A DNA stretch of 64,000 bases from an uncultured Oscillospiraceae bacterium (GTDB taxonomy: Bacteria; Bacillota; Clostridia; Oscillospirales; Oscillospiraceae): positions 62,001-126,000 of the forward strand of contig CANQVL010000003.1 in the NCBI GenBank assembly GCA_947627285.1. Reading direction: 5' to 3'. Below are positions 17,173 to 25,380 of this stretch, in pieces (the stretch's first letter is position 1; each line of letters starts with the position of its first letter). The translations under genes and the position numbers were made by a program. Under the pieces are notes generated by a model that ran no database searches, was not told the DNA's origin, and saw only the letters and a program-made list of their open reading frames with translations.

Positions 17173-18303
17173 ATGTTTGAGATTCTCAAGACCGAGGGGC
17201 GGGCGCGCCGGGGCAGGTTCACAACGCCCCACGGCACCGTGGAGACGCCTGTCTTTATGAACGTGGGGACACAGGCGGCGATAAAGGGCGGACTTTCGGC
17301 GCGGGACCTTAAGGAGCTGGGCTGTCAGATTGAGCTTTCAAACACATATCACCTGCATCTGCGCCCCGGCGACGGGCTTATACATGATATGGGCGGGCTC
17401 CACCGGTTTATGAATTGGAACGATCCGATACTCACCGACTCCGGCGGCTTTCAGATTTTCTCTCTGGCAAAGCTGAGGAAGATAACGGAGGAGGGCACGG
17501 CCTTCAACTCCCACATAGACGGGCGGCGTGTATTCATGTCGCCGGAGGACTCGATAGGGATACAGTCAAACCTCGGCTCGGATATAGCCATGGCCTTTGA
17601 CGAGTGCATCGGACTGCCCGCGCCCTACGACTACGTGAAGGCCTCGGCAGACCGGACCCGCCGCTGGCTTGTCCGCTGTAAGGCGGAGATCGAACGCCTC
17701 AGGGAGCTTCCCGGCACACTGAATCCCGGGCAGATGCTTTTCGGCATAAACCAGGGCGCCACGTACATTGACATAAGGCGCGACAACATGGACGCCATCG
17801 CCGAGCTGGACCTGCCCGGCTACGCCATAGGCGGTCTCGCGGTGGGGGAGCCCACTCAGGAGATGTACGACACCATCGACGCCACCGAGGAGCACATGCC
17901 CAAGGACAAGCCCAGATACCTCATGGGCGTGGGCACGCCCTCAAACATCATCGAGGGCGTCTACAGGGGAATCGACTTCTTCGACTGCGTTATGCCGGCG
18001 CGCAACGGACGCCACGGTCACCTTTTCACCTGGAACGGCGTAATAAACATCAAAAACGAAAAATACGCCCGCAACCCGGACCCCATCGACTCTGAGTGCG
18101 GCTGTCCCGTCTGCCGGACATATTCAAGGAGCTACCTGCGCCATCTCTTTGCCTCGGGCGAGATACTGGGGCTGCGCCTCGCCGTCGCCCACAACCTCTA
18201 TTTTTACAACAAGCTCATGGAAAAAATACGCCATAGCCTCGACGAGGGGACCTTCAACGAGCTCCGCGACCGCTATTCCGTCGCGCTCGGAGCAAGAATA
18301 TAG
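17173..18303 (+). CDS. tgt: Queuine tRNA-ribosyltransferase (tRNA-guanine transglycosylase)
   Basis: 376 residues. Exchanges guanine 34 for preQ1 in tRNAs with a GUN anticodon, an early step in queuosine synthesis. Motifs in order: TPVFMNVGTQAAIKG, LTDSGGFQIFSL (catalytic Asp), GGLAVGEP, FDCVMPARNGRHG (second catalytic Asp) and the zinc site CGCPVCRTYSRSYLRHLF. The open frame extends 255 nt further upstream, but the promoter lies within that stretch and a strong SD precedes ATG 17173. In many bacteria tgt is followed by yajC and secDF; here yajC follows under its own promoter. Confidence 0.96.
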   Translation: MFEILKTEGRARRGRFTTPHGTVETPVFMNVGTQAAIKGGLSARDLKELGCQIELSNTYHLHLRPGDGLIHDMGGLHRFMNWNDPILTDSGGFQIFSLAKLRKITEEGTAFNSHIDGRRVFMSPEDSIGIQSNLGSDIAMAFDECIGLPAPYDYVKASADRTRRWLVRCKAEIERLRELPGTLNPGQMLFGINQGATYIDIRRDNMDAIAELDLPGYAIGGLAVGEPTQEMYDTIDATEEHMPKDKPRYLMGVGTPSNIIEGVYRGIDFFDCVMPARNGRHGHLFTWNGVINIKNEKYARNPDPIDSECGCPVCRTYSRSYLRHLFASGEILGLRLAVAHNLYFYNKLMEKIRHSLDEGTFNELRDRYSVALGARI

Positions 18304-18322
18304 CGCAAAAGGCAAATTCTTC

Positions 18323-18351
18323 TTGCAATTGCGGAGGAATGAGGTTATAAT
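18323..18351 (+). promoter_or_regulatory. Promoter of yajC
   Basis: TTGCAA (18323-18328), 17-bp spacer, TATAAT (18346-18351). SD GGAGG at 18375-18379 precedes ATG 18386. Confidence 0.75.
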
Positions 18352-18385
18352 ACTAAAAAGTCCATTTTCAAACGGAGGTTAACCA

Positions 18386-18814
18386 ATGAACAAAAAGATC
18401 ATAAGGCGCATAGCCATCGTCGCTGTGTGCGTAACGCTTCTCCTCACAGCCCTCACCGGCTGTATGACCGCGCCCGCTGACGGCACCGGGGACGACGCCT
18501 CTGCCGCCGCTGCCGGAGGACTGGGCATAGGCACGATGGTCGTCTATCTCGTGGTGATCATCGCGGTATTCTACTTCTTCATGATCCGCCCCGAGAAGAA
18601 GCGGAAAAAGAAGAACGAGGAGATGCGCAACTCCCTCGCCGTGGGCGACAACGTCACCACCATCGGCGGCATGGTTGGCAAGATAGTCAACGTCTCCGGC
18701 GACTTCATCACCTTTGAGACCGGCGAGGACCGGGTACGTATCAAGATAGCCAAGTGGGGCATCTCCTCCACCGGCAAGGACGCCGAGGAGCCCGACGACA
18801 AGGCTGCAAACTGA
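18386..18814 (+). CDS. yajC: Preprotein translocase subunit YajC with a lipoprotein-type leader
   Basis: 142 residues, longer than the usual 85-110. The core is typical: a transmembrane helix (MVVYLVVIIAVFYFFMIRP) followed by RPEKKRKKKNEEMRNSLAVGDNVTTIGGMVGKIV and an acidic tail. It is preceded by an extra basic-hydrophobic leader ending in LTGC (Cys26), which reads as a lipobox, then an Ala/Gly/Asp-rich linker. If processed, this YajC would carry a lipid anchor outside as well as its helix. YajC is an accessory factor of SecDF in protein export. secDF is not in the window. Confidence 0.9.
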   Translation: MNKKIIRRIAIVAVCVTLLLTALTGCMTAPADGTGDDASAAAAGGLGIGTMVVYLVVIIAVFYFFMIRPEKKRKKKNEEMRNSLAVGDNVTTIGGMVGKIVNVSGDFITFETGEDRVRIKIAKWGISSTGKDAEEPDDKAAN

Positions 18815-18834
18815 GCGAAAGAAGTAATTATTTT

Positions 18835-18886
18835 CCCTCCATGAGAATATGCCTTATCAAGGCTTGTTCTCAAGGAGGGATTTTTC
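18835..18886 (+). terminator. Terminator-like hairpin that contains the next gene's SD
   Basis: Three nested arms pair: CCCTCC (18835-18840) with GGAGGG (18874-18879), GAGAA (18843-18847) with TTCTC (18867-18871), and GCCTT (18851-18855) with AAGGC (18859-18863), followed by ATTTTT. The right outer arm is the SD (AAGGAGGG) of the gene starting at 18887. The structure can act as a terminator and, in read-through RNA, hide the ribosome-binding site. Confidence 0.8.
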
Positions 18887-19291
18887 ATGCCGAAAAACGT
18901 ATCAAAAAACGACCTCAAAAGAGTCGCCGCCGGAGCGTTCCTGGGGGCGGCGGTGACATTGGCGCTCGCTATGGCGATGACGATGTTTATGGCGCTGTTC
19001 GTCGCCTCGGGCAGGGTAGGGGAGAGCGCGGGAAAGGCGGTGGTCATAGTCTCCGCCTTCATAGCCTCGGCGCTTGGCGCGCTGACAGCCAGGATAAAGA
19101 ACCGGGGCGCGGCGCTGATGTCAGGGATAATGTCGGCGCTAATTGTCATTTTGGTGAGATTGCTCGTAATGCTCATATCGGAAAACAGCACGGCCTTTGA
19201 CGGTGTCGATATGGCGGTAATGCTCAGCATATTGTGTGGCGGCGTCATCATGGGCGCAACAGGTGCCGCGAGGCGCCGCCGCAGAAGGTAA
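18887..19291 (+). CDS. TIGR04086-type small membrane protein
   Basis: 134 residues with four hydrophobic segments and a short Arg-rich C-terminus (ARRRRRR). Pattern and position directly after yajC match the TIGR04086 family of Firmicutes, which has no established function but often sits between yajC and secD. The SD AAGGAGGG is perfect but buried in the preceding hairpin, so expression is probably conditional. Confidence 0.72.
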   Translation: MPKNVSKNDLKRVAAGAFLGAAVTLALAMAMTMFMALFVASGRVGESAGKAVVIVSAFIASALGALTARIKNRGAALMSGIMSALIVILVRLLVMLISENSTAFDGVDMAVMLSILCGGVIMGATGAARRRRRR

Positions 19292-19310
19292 ATATCGGCA
19301 ATTTGACGAG

Positions 19311-19339
19311 CCCTGTGATTACAATTTGTAATCACAGGG
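19311..19339. terminator. Perfect 13-bp palindrome in the gap before spoIIM
   Basis: CCCTGTGATTACA (19311-19323) and TGTAATCACAGGG (19327-19339). No T run follows, so it is a weak terminator candidate. The arm TGTGATTACAA recurs at 19377-19387, which could mean a protein-binding site instead. The 334-bp gap 19292-19625 otherwise holds the half-sites listed next and AT-rich sequence. Confidence 0.6.
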
Positions 19340-19342
19340 CGT

Positions 19343-19482
19343 AGTTTACATAAATATTGGCTGATAACCTATATGTTGTGATTACAAAAGGCTGGTTCGT
19401 CTAAATATAGCATAAATATGGGGCTTTTACGGTGCTGAATCGGCGTCAGGTTTACGCGGTTAACATAATACTGTTAACATAA
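19343..19482 (-). repeat. XerD half-site-like repeats upstream of spoIIM-xerD
   Basis: On the minus strand: TTATGTAAACT at 19343-19353 (exact match to the XerD arm of B. subtilis dif), TTATGTTAACC at 19458-19468 and TTATGTTAACA at 19472-19482. The last two lie within an 11-bp direct repeat GTTAACATAAT (+ strand 19459-19469 and 19473-19483). A further partial copy, GTTTACG, lies at 19450. The TTATG end of each copy faces the downstream genes, as in the larger array at 27969-28102. Confidence 0.75.
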
Positions 19483-19625
19483 TTTATGTGCACAATTCAC
19501 AAAATTTCGATTTTCTATTGATTATTTATTCCAGTTGTATTATTATATAAGAGCTTTCGGATTTTGGAAAATCACACGTATTATTTTAAATCCCCCGGCA
19601 TAGTCTTATGCGGGTGAGATTTGAA

Positions 19626-20240
19626 ATGAACAAAAGAAAGCTTGTGTCAGGTCCCGGTCCACGGGCGTGGCTTCCGGCGTTTGTGCTGTTGGCTGTATCC
19701 TTCCTGCTCGGTTCCGCGGCTGGCTTTGTCATGTCCTCCGGCTTTGCCGGCGGGGACTCCGCCGGCGCGTTTTTGAAGGGGTATCTTTTATCCCTTGAGG
19801 GCGCGGTGAAGTCGTCGGGTACGGCGCGCCTTTTTTGGGAGACCGGCGCCTATCATGTCGCCGTATTCCTTCTGGGCTTTACGGTCTTCGGAGCCGCCGC
19901 CATTCCCGCTGTATCCGCGCTGAGGGGCTTTACGCTGACCTTCGCCATGGCGACGCTTGTCAGGCTCTATTCCTTCAGCGGCGCGGTCGCGGGGCTTGTG
20001 CTTTTAGGACTTACGGCGGTTGTCTCGGTGCCGGTCTTTTTTGTCCTGGCTGTGGACGCCATGTGGTGCTCGGCTCAGCTTGCCAGGACCGGGCTTACCG
20101 GCGCGCCGCCGGCGGGACCCGGTGTTTATTCAAAAGCGTATTTCATTAAATTCCTGTCAGCGGCGGTTTTGCTGATCCTCATATCCGCGGGGGAGAGGGC
20201 CCTTATACTTTCGGGGCTTCTTGAGCTTCCGGTTTTTTGA
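19626..20240 (+). CDS. spoIIM: Stage II sporulation protein M-like membrane protein
   Basis: 204 residues with about five hydrophobic segments and the SpoIIM/DUF95-type pattern (AFVLLAVSFLLGSAAGFVMS, then a loop and FLLGFTVFGAAAIPAVSALRGF). In sporulation SpoIIM works with SpoIID and SpoIIP in the engulfment machine at the septum. Placement directly before xerD matches the B. subtilis region spoIIM...ripX(xerD), which supports the call. ATG 19626 is preferred: GGTGAG at 19612-19617 is a good SD, whereas the ATG at 19608 has none. Confidence 0.78.
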   Translation: MNKRKLVSGPGPRAWLPAFVLLAVSFLLGSAAGFVMSSGFAGGDSAGAFLKGYLLSLEGAVKSSGTARLFWETGAYHVAVFLLGFTVFGAAAIPAVSALRGFTLTFAMATLVRLYSFSGAVAGLVLLGLTAVVSVPVFFVLAVDAMWCSAQLARTGLTGAPPAGPGVYSKAYFIKFLSAAVLLILISAGERALILSGLLELPVF

Positions 20241-20265
20241 TCCAAACACGAAGGAAGGTGGCCAT

Positions 20266-21156
20266 GTGCCCGAAGAAAACTATATAAACGGCTTTGAAAC
20301 GTATCTCCGCAATGAAAGGCACGTGTCGTCCAACACCCTCCTCTCGTATATGAGGGATGTCCACCAATTCGCGGATTATCTCACGCGTTATTTAAGGCTC
20401 AGCCTCACTGATGTGAATCAGGACACCGTCAGGGGATATATAGCCTGGCTCCGGAGCGAGGGGAAGTCCAACGCCACCATCGCCAGGTGCCTCGCCTCCA
20501 TCAAGTGCCTTTACACGTATCTTGTCCGTCAGGGATCTGTGGACGAGAATCCCGTTTTTGATATATCCGTGGAGAGAGCGGAAAAAAAGCTGCCGCAGAT
20601 ACTCACCAGCGCCGAGGTTGAGCTCTTGCTCGACCAGCCCAAGTGCACCGACATGAAGGGCTACCGCGACAGGGCAATGCTGGAGCTGCTTTACGCCACA
20701 GGCATACGGGTGAGCGAGCTCATCAGCCTTGACGTTGACGACGTAAAGCTCTCCGCCGGTATCATCAAGTGCTCAACCCACGGCAAGGAGCGCTATATCC
20801 CCATGTACACCACCGCCATACGCGCTGTCTCCGACTATATCAACCTTGTCCGGGGTCAGATGGTGGCGTCGCCCACAGAGCAGGCGCTGTTTGTCAACGT
20901 AAACGGACAGCGCATGACCCGCCAGGGCTTTTGGAAGGTTCTGAAGCACTATCAGGAGACAGCCAAGATAGATAAGGACATAACTCCGCACACCCTCCGC
21001 CACTCCTTCGCGGCGCACCTTCTGGAAAACGGCGCCGATTTGCGCTCCATCCAGGAGATGCTGGGTCATGCGGACATCTCCTCCACCCAGGTCTACGCGC
21101 AGCTTGTCAAGAAGCAGCTGAAGGACGTATACAACAAGGCCCACCCACGGGCATAA
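20266..21156 (+). CDS. xerD: Tyrosine recombinase XerD
   Basis: 296 residues, the standard XerD length. Catalytic residues: R148 (ATGIRVSEL), HTLRHSFAAHL (HxxR), H268 (LGHADISS) and nucleophile Y277 (QVYAQL). R148 is at the same position as in E. coli XerD. XerD with XerC resolves chromosome dimers at dif, and in B. subtilis it also unloads SMC near the terminus. Start set at GTG 20266 with SD GGAAGGTG 5-6 nt upstream; a TTG further out (20221) lies inside spoIIM. The neighbouring XerD half-site-like repeats (19343-19482) suggest it may bind its own upstream region. Confidence 0.93.
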   Translation: MPEENYINGFETYLRNERHVSSNTLLSYMRDVHQFADYLTRYLRLSLTDVNQDTVRGYIAWLRSEGKSNATIARCLASIKCLYTYLVRQGSVDENPVFDISVERAEKKLPQILTSAEVELLLDQPKCTDMKGYRDRAMLELLYATGIRVSELISLDVDDVKLSAGIIKCSTHGKERYIPMYTTAIRAVSDYINLVRGQMVASPTEQALFVNVNGQRMTRQGFWKVLKHYQETAKIDKDITPHTLRHSFAAHLLENGADLRSIQEMLGHADISSTQVYAQLVKKQLKDVYNKAHPRA

Positions 21157-21173
21157 CTCCTTAATAAAATAAG

Positions 21174-21205
21174 AAACCGCCCCGACAGAAATGCCGGAGC
21201 GGTTT
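21174..21205 (+). terminator. Terminator after xerD
   Basis: AAACCGCCCCG pairs imperfectly with CCGGAGCGGTTT, followed by CGTTT; lies between convergent genes. Confidence 0.75.
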
Positions 21206-21238
21206 CGTTTGACTGCCCGAAAATTATAACATTAGTCA

Positions 21239-22336
21239 TTAGTCGGATACTCCCATCATCTCCGACGCGAATCCAAAGTCCTCCGTCAAAAGACGTTCCG
21301 CCTCGTCAAGGGCGGCGGCAATATCATCATCTGTCTTTGCCGCCTCGAGGTACTCCCTGTCGGTCCACCACAGCGGCTTCACACAGCGGAACAGGGGAAG
21401 GGCCAGCTCACGCTCGGCGTCTGAGAAGCGGTACTCCCGACCGGCGACTGAGAGGGCGTACTTTATGCACCGGACCGCGTCGTCGTTTTCACGCCGCGCA
21501 AGCTCGCCGGGAGTCAGATCCTCCGTGCTCTCGTCGGCGTCGCCGTAAGTGAAGGGAGCCTCCCGCATGATGAGGTTCATAAGCGTGTCGCGCCCCGCGA
21601 TATTGAAGTCTATGACGCCGCGGAAGGCGCCAGCCTCGTCCAAAAGGATATTGGATCTGTTGATGTCCGACTGGAAGATGGAGGTGGGTATCTCACCGTA
21701 GCGGCTGCGTACATACGCCAGGTTGTCCTCCCAGCGCTCCCATATCCCCAGTGCCCGCTTTTTGAAACGCTCAGGCAGGGCCTTTGCCGCCTTCAGCCAG
21801 TCGTGGGCGACCTCCAGGACCTCGGGCTCCGCGTCATTTTTGTCAAAGACGTCAAATAAGGCGTAGGCGGAGGGGAGAGGGGAGAAGTCAAAGCGTTTTG
21901 CGGCAACCCGAGCGTCCATAAGTACCGCGTCGTCGTAGTAGGTGTACCGCCCGTCCGGGAGGGCGATGGGCGCCTCTGCGCTGTCAGCCGGCGTATAGCG
22001 GGCAAATTCCTCCGCCCAGACGGCGCACCGCCGGCCCTCGTAGTCTGCCTGGGGGAAATTCCCGTCGATGTCACGCAATATCTCCGGGCAGTAGTACCCC
22101 AGCGCCCGATATGCCCGCGCAAGCCGCTCCCACATCGCAAGATGCTCCGGGTCCGTAAACCCGTTGGCGGCGAGCTTCACCACCAGCCTGTTTCCCTCCA
22201 CTCCGGGCAGAGCCCCGTCGGGAAACTCGCCGATCAGCGTCCGGCGGAAGTCCGCGTCCCCGTGGCAGGAGTCCCGGCTTTCGATTTTAACAGGCTCGAC
22301 CGGGCTAAATAGGCGGAAGATGTCCTTATTGTCCAT
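21239..22336 (-). CDS. Aminoglycoside-phosphotransferase-family kinase-like protein
   Basis: 365 residues with an APH/choline-kinase-type C-lobe: IFQSDINRSNILLDE stands for the catalytic loop (usual HGDxxxxN, here QSDINRSN with the Asp and Asn kept) and GVIDFNIAGRD for the Mg-binding DFG-like motif. Such proteins phosphorylate small molecules. Replacement of the loop His is common in the superfamily. Lies 7 nt after nadC, so probably co-transcribed with nadB-nadC; a role in NAD salvage or vitamin phosphorylation is speculative. Confidence 0.75.
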   Translation of the reverse strand: MDNKDIFRLFSPVEPVKIESRDSCHGDADFRRTLIGEFPDGALPGVEGNRLVVKLAANGFTDPEHLAMWERLARAYRALGYYCPEILRDIDGNFPQADYEGRRCAVWAEEFARYTPADSAEAPIALPDGRYTYYDDAVLMDARVAAKRFDFSPLPSAYALFDVFDKNDAEPEVLEVAHDWLKAAKALPERFKKRALGIWERWEDNLAYVRSRYGEIPTSIFQSDINRSNILLDEAGAFRGVIDFNIAGRDTLMNLIMREAPFTYGDADESTEDLTPGELARRENDDAVRCIKYALSVAGREYRFSDAERELALPLFRCVKPLWWTDREYLEAAKTDDDIAAALDEAERLLTEDFGFASEMMGVSD

Positions 22337-22343
22337 TTTTCCG

Positions 22344-23177
22344 TTATTTTGAAAACTTGAGGCTTATGTCCAGCGCCGTGACAGAGTGGGTGAGGGCGCC
22401 GATGGAGATGTAGTTGACGCCTGTTTCGGCGACGGCGCGCAGGTCCCGCTCGCCCATGTTGCCGCTGGCCTCGGTGATGGCGCGCCCGCCTATGAGTTTG
22501 ACGCACTCCGCCATCATCTCGTTGGTCATGTTGTCCAGCATGATAATGTCCGCGCCGGCGTCAAGCGATTGGCGCACCTGGTCCACCGTCTCCGCCTCGA
22601 TCTCCACGCGGAGTGTGTGGGGAGCGTTGCGGCGCACCGCCGAGATCGCCTGGGCGATGCCGCCCGCCGCGACGATGTGGTTGTCCTTGATGAGCACGCC
22701 GTCGGCGAGGTTGAACCTGTGGTTGTTGCCGCCGCCCGCCTTCACCGCGTACTTTTCCAGGACACGCAGACCGGGCGTCATCTTTCGGGTGTCCACGATT
22801 ACCGCCCCGGTGCCCTCCACGGCCTTCACAGCGCGTCTCGTGGCAGTGGCGACGCCGGACATGTGCTGGACCAGGTTCAGCGCCACGCGCTCACCGTAGA
22901 GCACGGAGCGCGAGGGGCCGGTTATATCGGCGATGCCGTCCCCCTTTTTCACCTCGTCCCCGTCCCTTACCAGGGGAGTGACGGCGACCCTTTCGTCCAC
23001 CAGGTGGAACACTCTTGTGAGCACCTCCATGCCGCAGAAAACGCCGTCCTGCTTTGCCCGGAAGGTGCCGGAGGATACGGCGTCCTCGGGAATACAGCTC
23101 TGTGTGGTGATGTCGCCGGTGCCCAGGTCCTCGGCAAGGGCGTCAAGAATAAGCCTGTCAAGTCCTATGAAATCCAT
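22344..23177 (-). CDS. nadC: Nicotinate-nucleotide pyrophosphorylase (carboxylating)
   Basis: 277 residues. Converts quinolinate and PRPP to nicotinate mononucleotide, CO2 and PPi in de novo NAD synthesis. Landmarks: EDLGTGDITT near the N-terminus, DTRKMTPGLR (PRPP/quinolinate site), HRFNLADGVLIKDNHI and EIEAETVDQVRQSLDAGADIIMLDN. Eleven nt separate it from nadB. nadA is not in the window. Confidence 0.96.
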   Translation of the reverse strand: MDFIGLDRLILDALAEDLGTGDITTQSCIPEDAVSSGTFRAKQDGVFCGMEVLTRVFHLVDERVAVTPLVRDGDEVKKGDGIADITGPSRSVLYGERVALNLVQHMSGVATATRRAVKAVEGTGAVIVDTRKMTPGLRVLEKYAVKAGGGNNHRFNLADGVLIKDNHIVAAGGIAQAISAVRRNAPHTLRVEIEAETVDQVRQSLDAGADIIMLDNMTNEMMAECVKLIGGRAITEASGNMGERDLRAVAETGVNYISIGALTHSVTALDISLKFSK

Positions 23178-23188
23178 GTTTTCTCCTC

Positions 23189-24730
23189 TCAGCTTTCGCG
23201 GTAGTGGGCGCCGATGCTCTCACGGCGCGCCAGGGCGGATTCGATTATTGCCACGGATATGATGGCGAGGCTCAGGTCCTCGTCATACTTTTTTGAGCCT
23301 GAGAAGCCGGCTGAAAGCGCTCCGAGTATCTCCTTCATCTGAGCCAGCGCCGATTCAAGCCCCTCCCTTGTGCGGACCACAAAGCAGTTTTCGCTCATTA
23401 TGCGCTGCATTTTGTGCCGAAGCTCCATGAAGTCGATGTCAAGCTCTGGTCTTACGGGAAGGGCGGGCATAAGCTCCTTGGAGCTTGAAAGGGCAGGGGA
23501 GAATGTGGAGTTTATGTCCTCCGCCGCGCGGCGGCCGAATACCAGGCACTCCAGCATAGAGTTAGAGGCGAGGCGGTTGGCGCCGTGTACGCCCGTGGAT
23601 GCCGTCTCCCCGCAGGCGTAGAGCCCCGGGACGCAGGTGCGGGCGTAGAGGTCCGTCTTTACGCCGCCCATCATGTAGTGGTGAACGGGGCAGACGGGGA
23701 TGAAATCGTGGGCAATATTTATGCCCCGGCGCAGGCACTCGTTATAGATGGTGGGGAAGCGGTGCGCCAGTTCCTCCTCGGGCTGGGAGGTGATGTCGAT
23801 GAAGACGTGGCTCTCGCCGGTACGCCTCATCTCGTTATAAATGCCCCTGGCGACAATATCCCGCGGAGCCAGCTCCGCCAGCTCGTGCTTGCCCACCATG
23901 AAGCGGACGCCCTCGGAATTCTTGAGAAGCCCGCCCTCGCCGCGAACCGATTCGGAGATTAGGAACGCCCTGCCCTCCGGGTCCTGTGACCATAGCCCGG
24001 TGGGGTGGAACTGGATAAACTCCATGCCCCGCAGCTCCGCGCCGGCGCGTATGGCGGCGGCAAGACCGTCTCCCGTGGCGACAGCAGGATTTGTGCTGGT
24101 CGAGAAAACCTGCCCTATGCCGCCGGTACACAGCACAAGATGGCGTGTGGCGACTGTCTCATAAACGCCGTCGTCGTCCTTGACGATGAGCCCCGCGACG
24201 CCCTTACCGTCGGTGAGGATGTCCACAAAAAAGGTGTTGTCCCGGAAGATTATATTGTCCCGCTGGGAGGCGATGTACGCCAGCGTCTTCACCGTCTCGC
24301 GCCCGGTGGCGTCTCCGCCGGCGTGGAGGATGCGGTTCTTGTGGTGCCCGCCCTCACGTGTCCTGTCCAGCTCGCCGTATTCGTTGAGGTCGAAGGGCAC
24401 GTTCATTTTGATGAGCGTGCGTATGTCCATCGGTCCCTCGTCCACAAGAACGTGTACCGCCGCCTCGTCGCAAAGCCCCGCCCCGGCAACGATCGTATCC
24501 TTGAAGTGCAGCTCCGGGTCGTCGTCCGGCGCCGTGACAACGGCGATCCCGCCCTGGGCGAGCCAGGAGTTGGAGATGTCAATGGTCTCCTTGGCAAAGA
24601 CACAGCACTTGAGGGAAGGGGAGAGGTTCAGCGCGCAATAAAGCCCCGCGATCCCCGCGCCGACAATGACCACGTCATAATTTGAGTGCCTCTCGGGAAC
24701 CACCGAGCCGTCAATGGCATAGCGAAGCAT
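23189..24730 (-). CDS. nadB: L-aspartate oxidase
   Basis: 513 residues. FAD enzyme of the succinate dehydrogenase/fumarate reductase family that oxidises aspartate to iminoaspartate for quinolinate synthesis. Motifs: VIVGAGIAGLYCALNL (FAD), SWLAQGGIAVV, HTGG-like HAGGDATGRE, GMEFIQFHPTGL and PVHHYMMGGVKTD, and the C-terminal helical domain. SD AGAGGG supports the ATG at 24730. First gene of nadB-nadC-kinase, with an inverted repeat over its promoter. Confidence 0.95.
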   Translation of the reverse strand: MLRYAIDGSVVPERHSNYDVVIVGAGIAGLYCALNLSPSLKCCVFAKETIDISNSWLAQGGIAVVTAPDDDPELHFKDTIVAGAGLCDEAAVHVLVDEGPMDIRTLIKMNVPFDLNEYGELDRTREGGHHKNRILHAGGDATGRETVKTLAYIASQRDNIIFRDNTFFVDILTDGKGVAGLIVKDDDGVYETVATRHLVLCTGGIGQVFSTSTNPAVATGDGLAAAIRAGAELRGMEFIQFHPTGLWSQDPEGRAFLISESVRGEGGLLKNSEGVRFMVGKHELAELAPRDIVARGIYNEMRRTGESHVFIDITSQPEEELAHRFPTIYNECLRRGINIAHDFIPVCPVHHYMMGGVKTDLYARTCVPGLYACGETASTGVHGANRLASNSMLECLVFGRRAAEDINSTFSPALSSSKELMPALPVRPELDIDFMELRHKMQRIMSENCFVVRTREGLESALAQMKEILGALSAGFSGSKKYDEDLSLAIISVAIIESALARRESIGAHYRES

Positions 24731-24771
24731 ATCATGACCCTCTTTCGTACAGCAGAAGAATAGTAAACTGT

Positions 24772-24813
24772 ATTATATCAACATTACGTCAAGTTGGCAA
24801 CGGCAACTTGACG
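24772..24813 (-). promoter_or_regulatory. nadB promoter overlapped by a perfect inverted repeat
   Basis: On the minus strand TTGCCA (24795-24800), 17-bp spacer, TATAAT (24772-24777). CGTCAAGTTG (24787-24796) and CAACTTGACG (24804-24813) form a 10-bp inverted repeat with a 7-nt centre that covers the -35. Likely operator, possibly for an NAD-responsive repressor of the NiaR or NadR type; identity is inference. Confidence 0.65.
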
Positions 24814-24864
24814 AATTTTCCCGTTTTTATTACGTGATTTTCACTGCCTGAGCCGACGCGCGCA

Positions 24865-25380
24865 TCAATTTCCCATTGTGTCAGCAGCAGCGTTTACCGG
24901 TGAGCTTTCAGCAAAAAGCTTTTCCGCGATCTGCCGGACCTGCCAGATTGGAATATCATATAACGCGTCTGTACTCTTATTCAGCTTATTCTTAAAACCG
25001 TTTATTATCCTGTAAGCCGCCTTAGTGTGCCCGTTTGCGCCGCCTGAGCTGTCGGCTTCACGGATAAACTGGGGTATTAAATTACGCCGGACGGAGTAAA
25101 TAAGCTCCACAAGCTTCGCGCGATATTCAAGCTCATCAGAAGGGAGCGCTCCAAACTCTTTAAGATCCCTTGCGTGCTGTGCCTCATGCTTCAGAAGGGA
25201 AACGCTGAAATCCTCGCTGGTAAGATCATAGGAGGACTTCACACAGTTGATAACTCCGTTATCATCGGTCCATCCGCCGGTACTGATTTTGCCGAAGGAA
25301 AGGTACTCCATCGCGCCGTGAAGATCGCCTTTGAGTATCAAACCGCAGTATACGGTTTCGTCGTATCCCATACCCTTCAT
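24865..25380 (-). CDS. Small zincin-like protein coupled to a tyrosine recombinase
   Basis: 171 residues, family not recognised. LLKHEAQHARDL carries an HExxH zinc-protease motif (H65-E66-x-x-H69), and DELEYRAKLVEL about 15 residues later could give the glutamate ligand of a gluzincin. No signal peptide or membrane segment, so a cytoplasmic metalloprotease is suggested. Its ATG overlaps the stop of the recombinase gene (ATGA, 25377-25380), implying coupled translation. The N-terminal third has two Cys (C12, C46) and the C-terminus is low in motifs. Confidence 0.65.
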   Translation of the reverse strand: MKGMGYDETVYCGLILKGDLHGAMEYLSFGKISTGGWTDDNGVINCVKSSYDLTSEDFSVSLLKHEAQHARDLKEFGALPSDELEYRAKLVELIYSVRRNLIPQFIREADSSGGANGHTKAAYRIINGFKNKLNKSTDALYDIPIWQVRQIAEKLFAESSPVNAAADTMGN

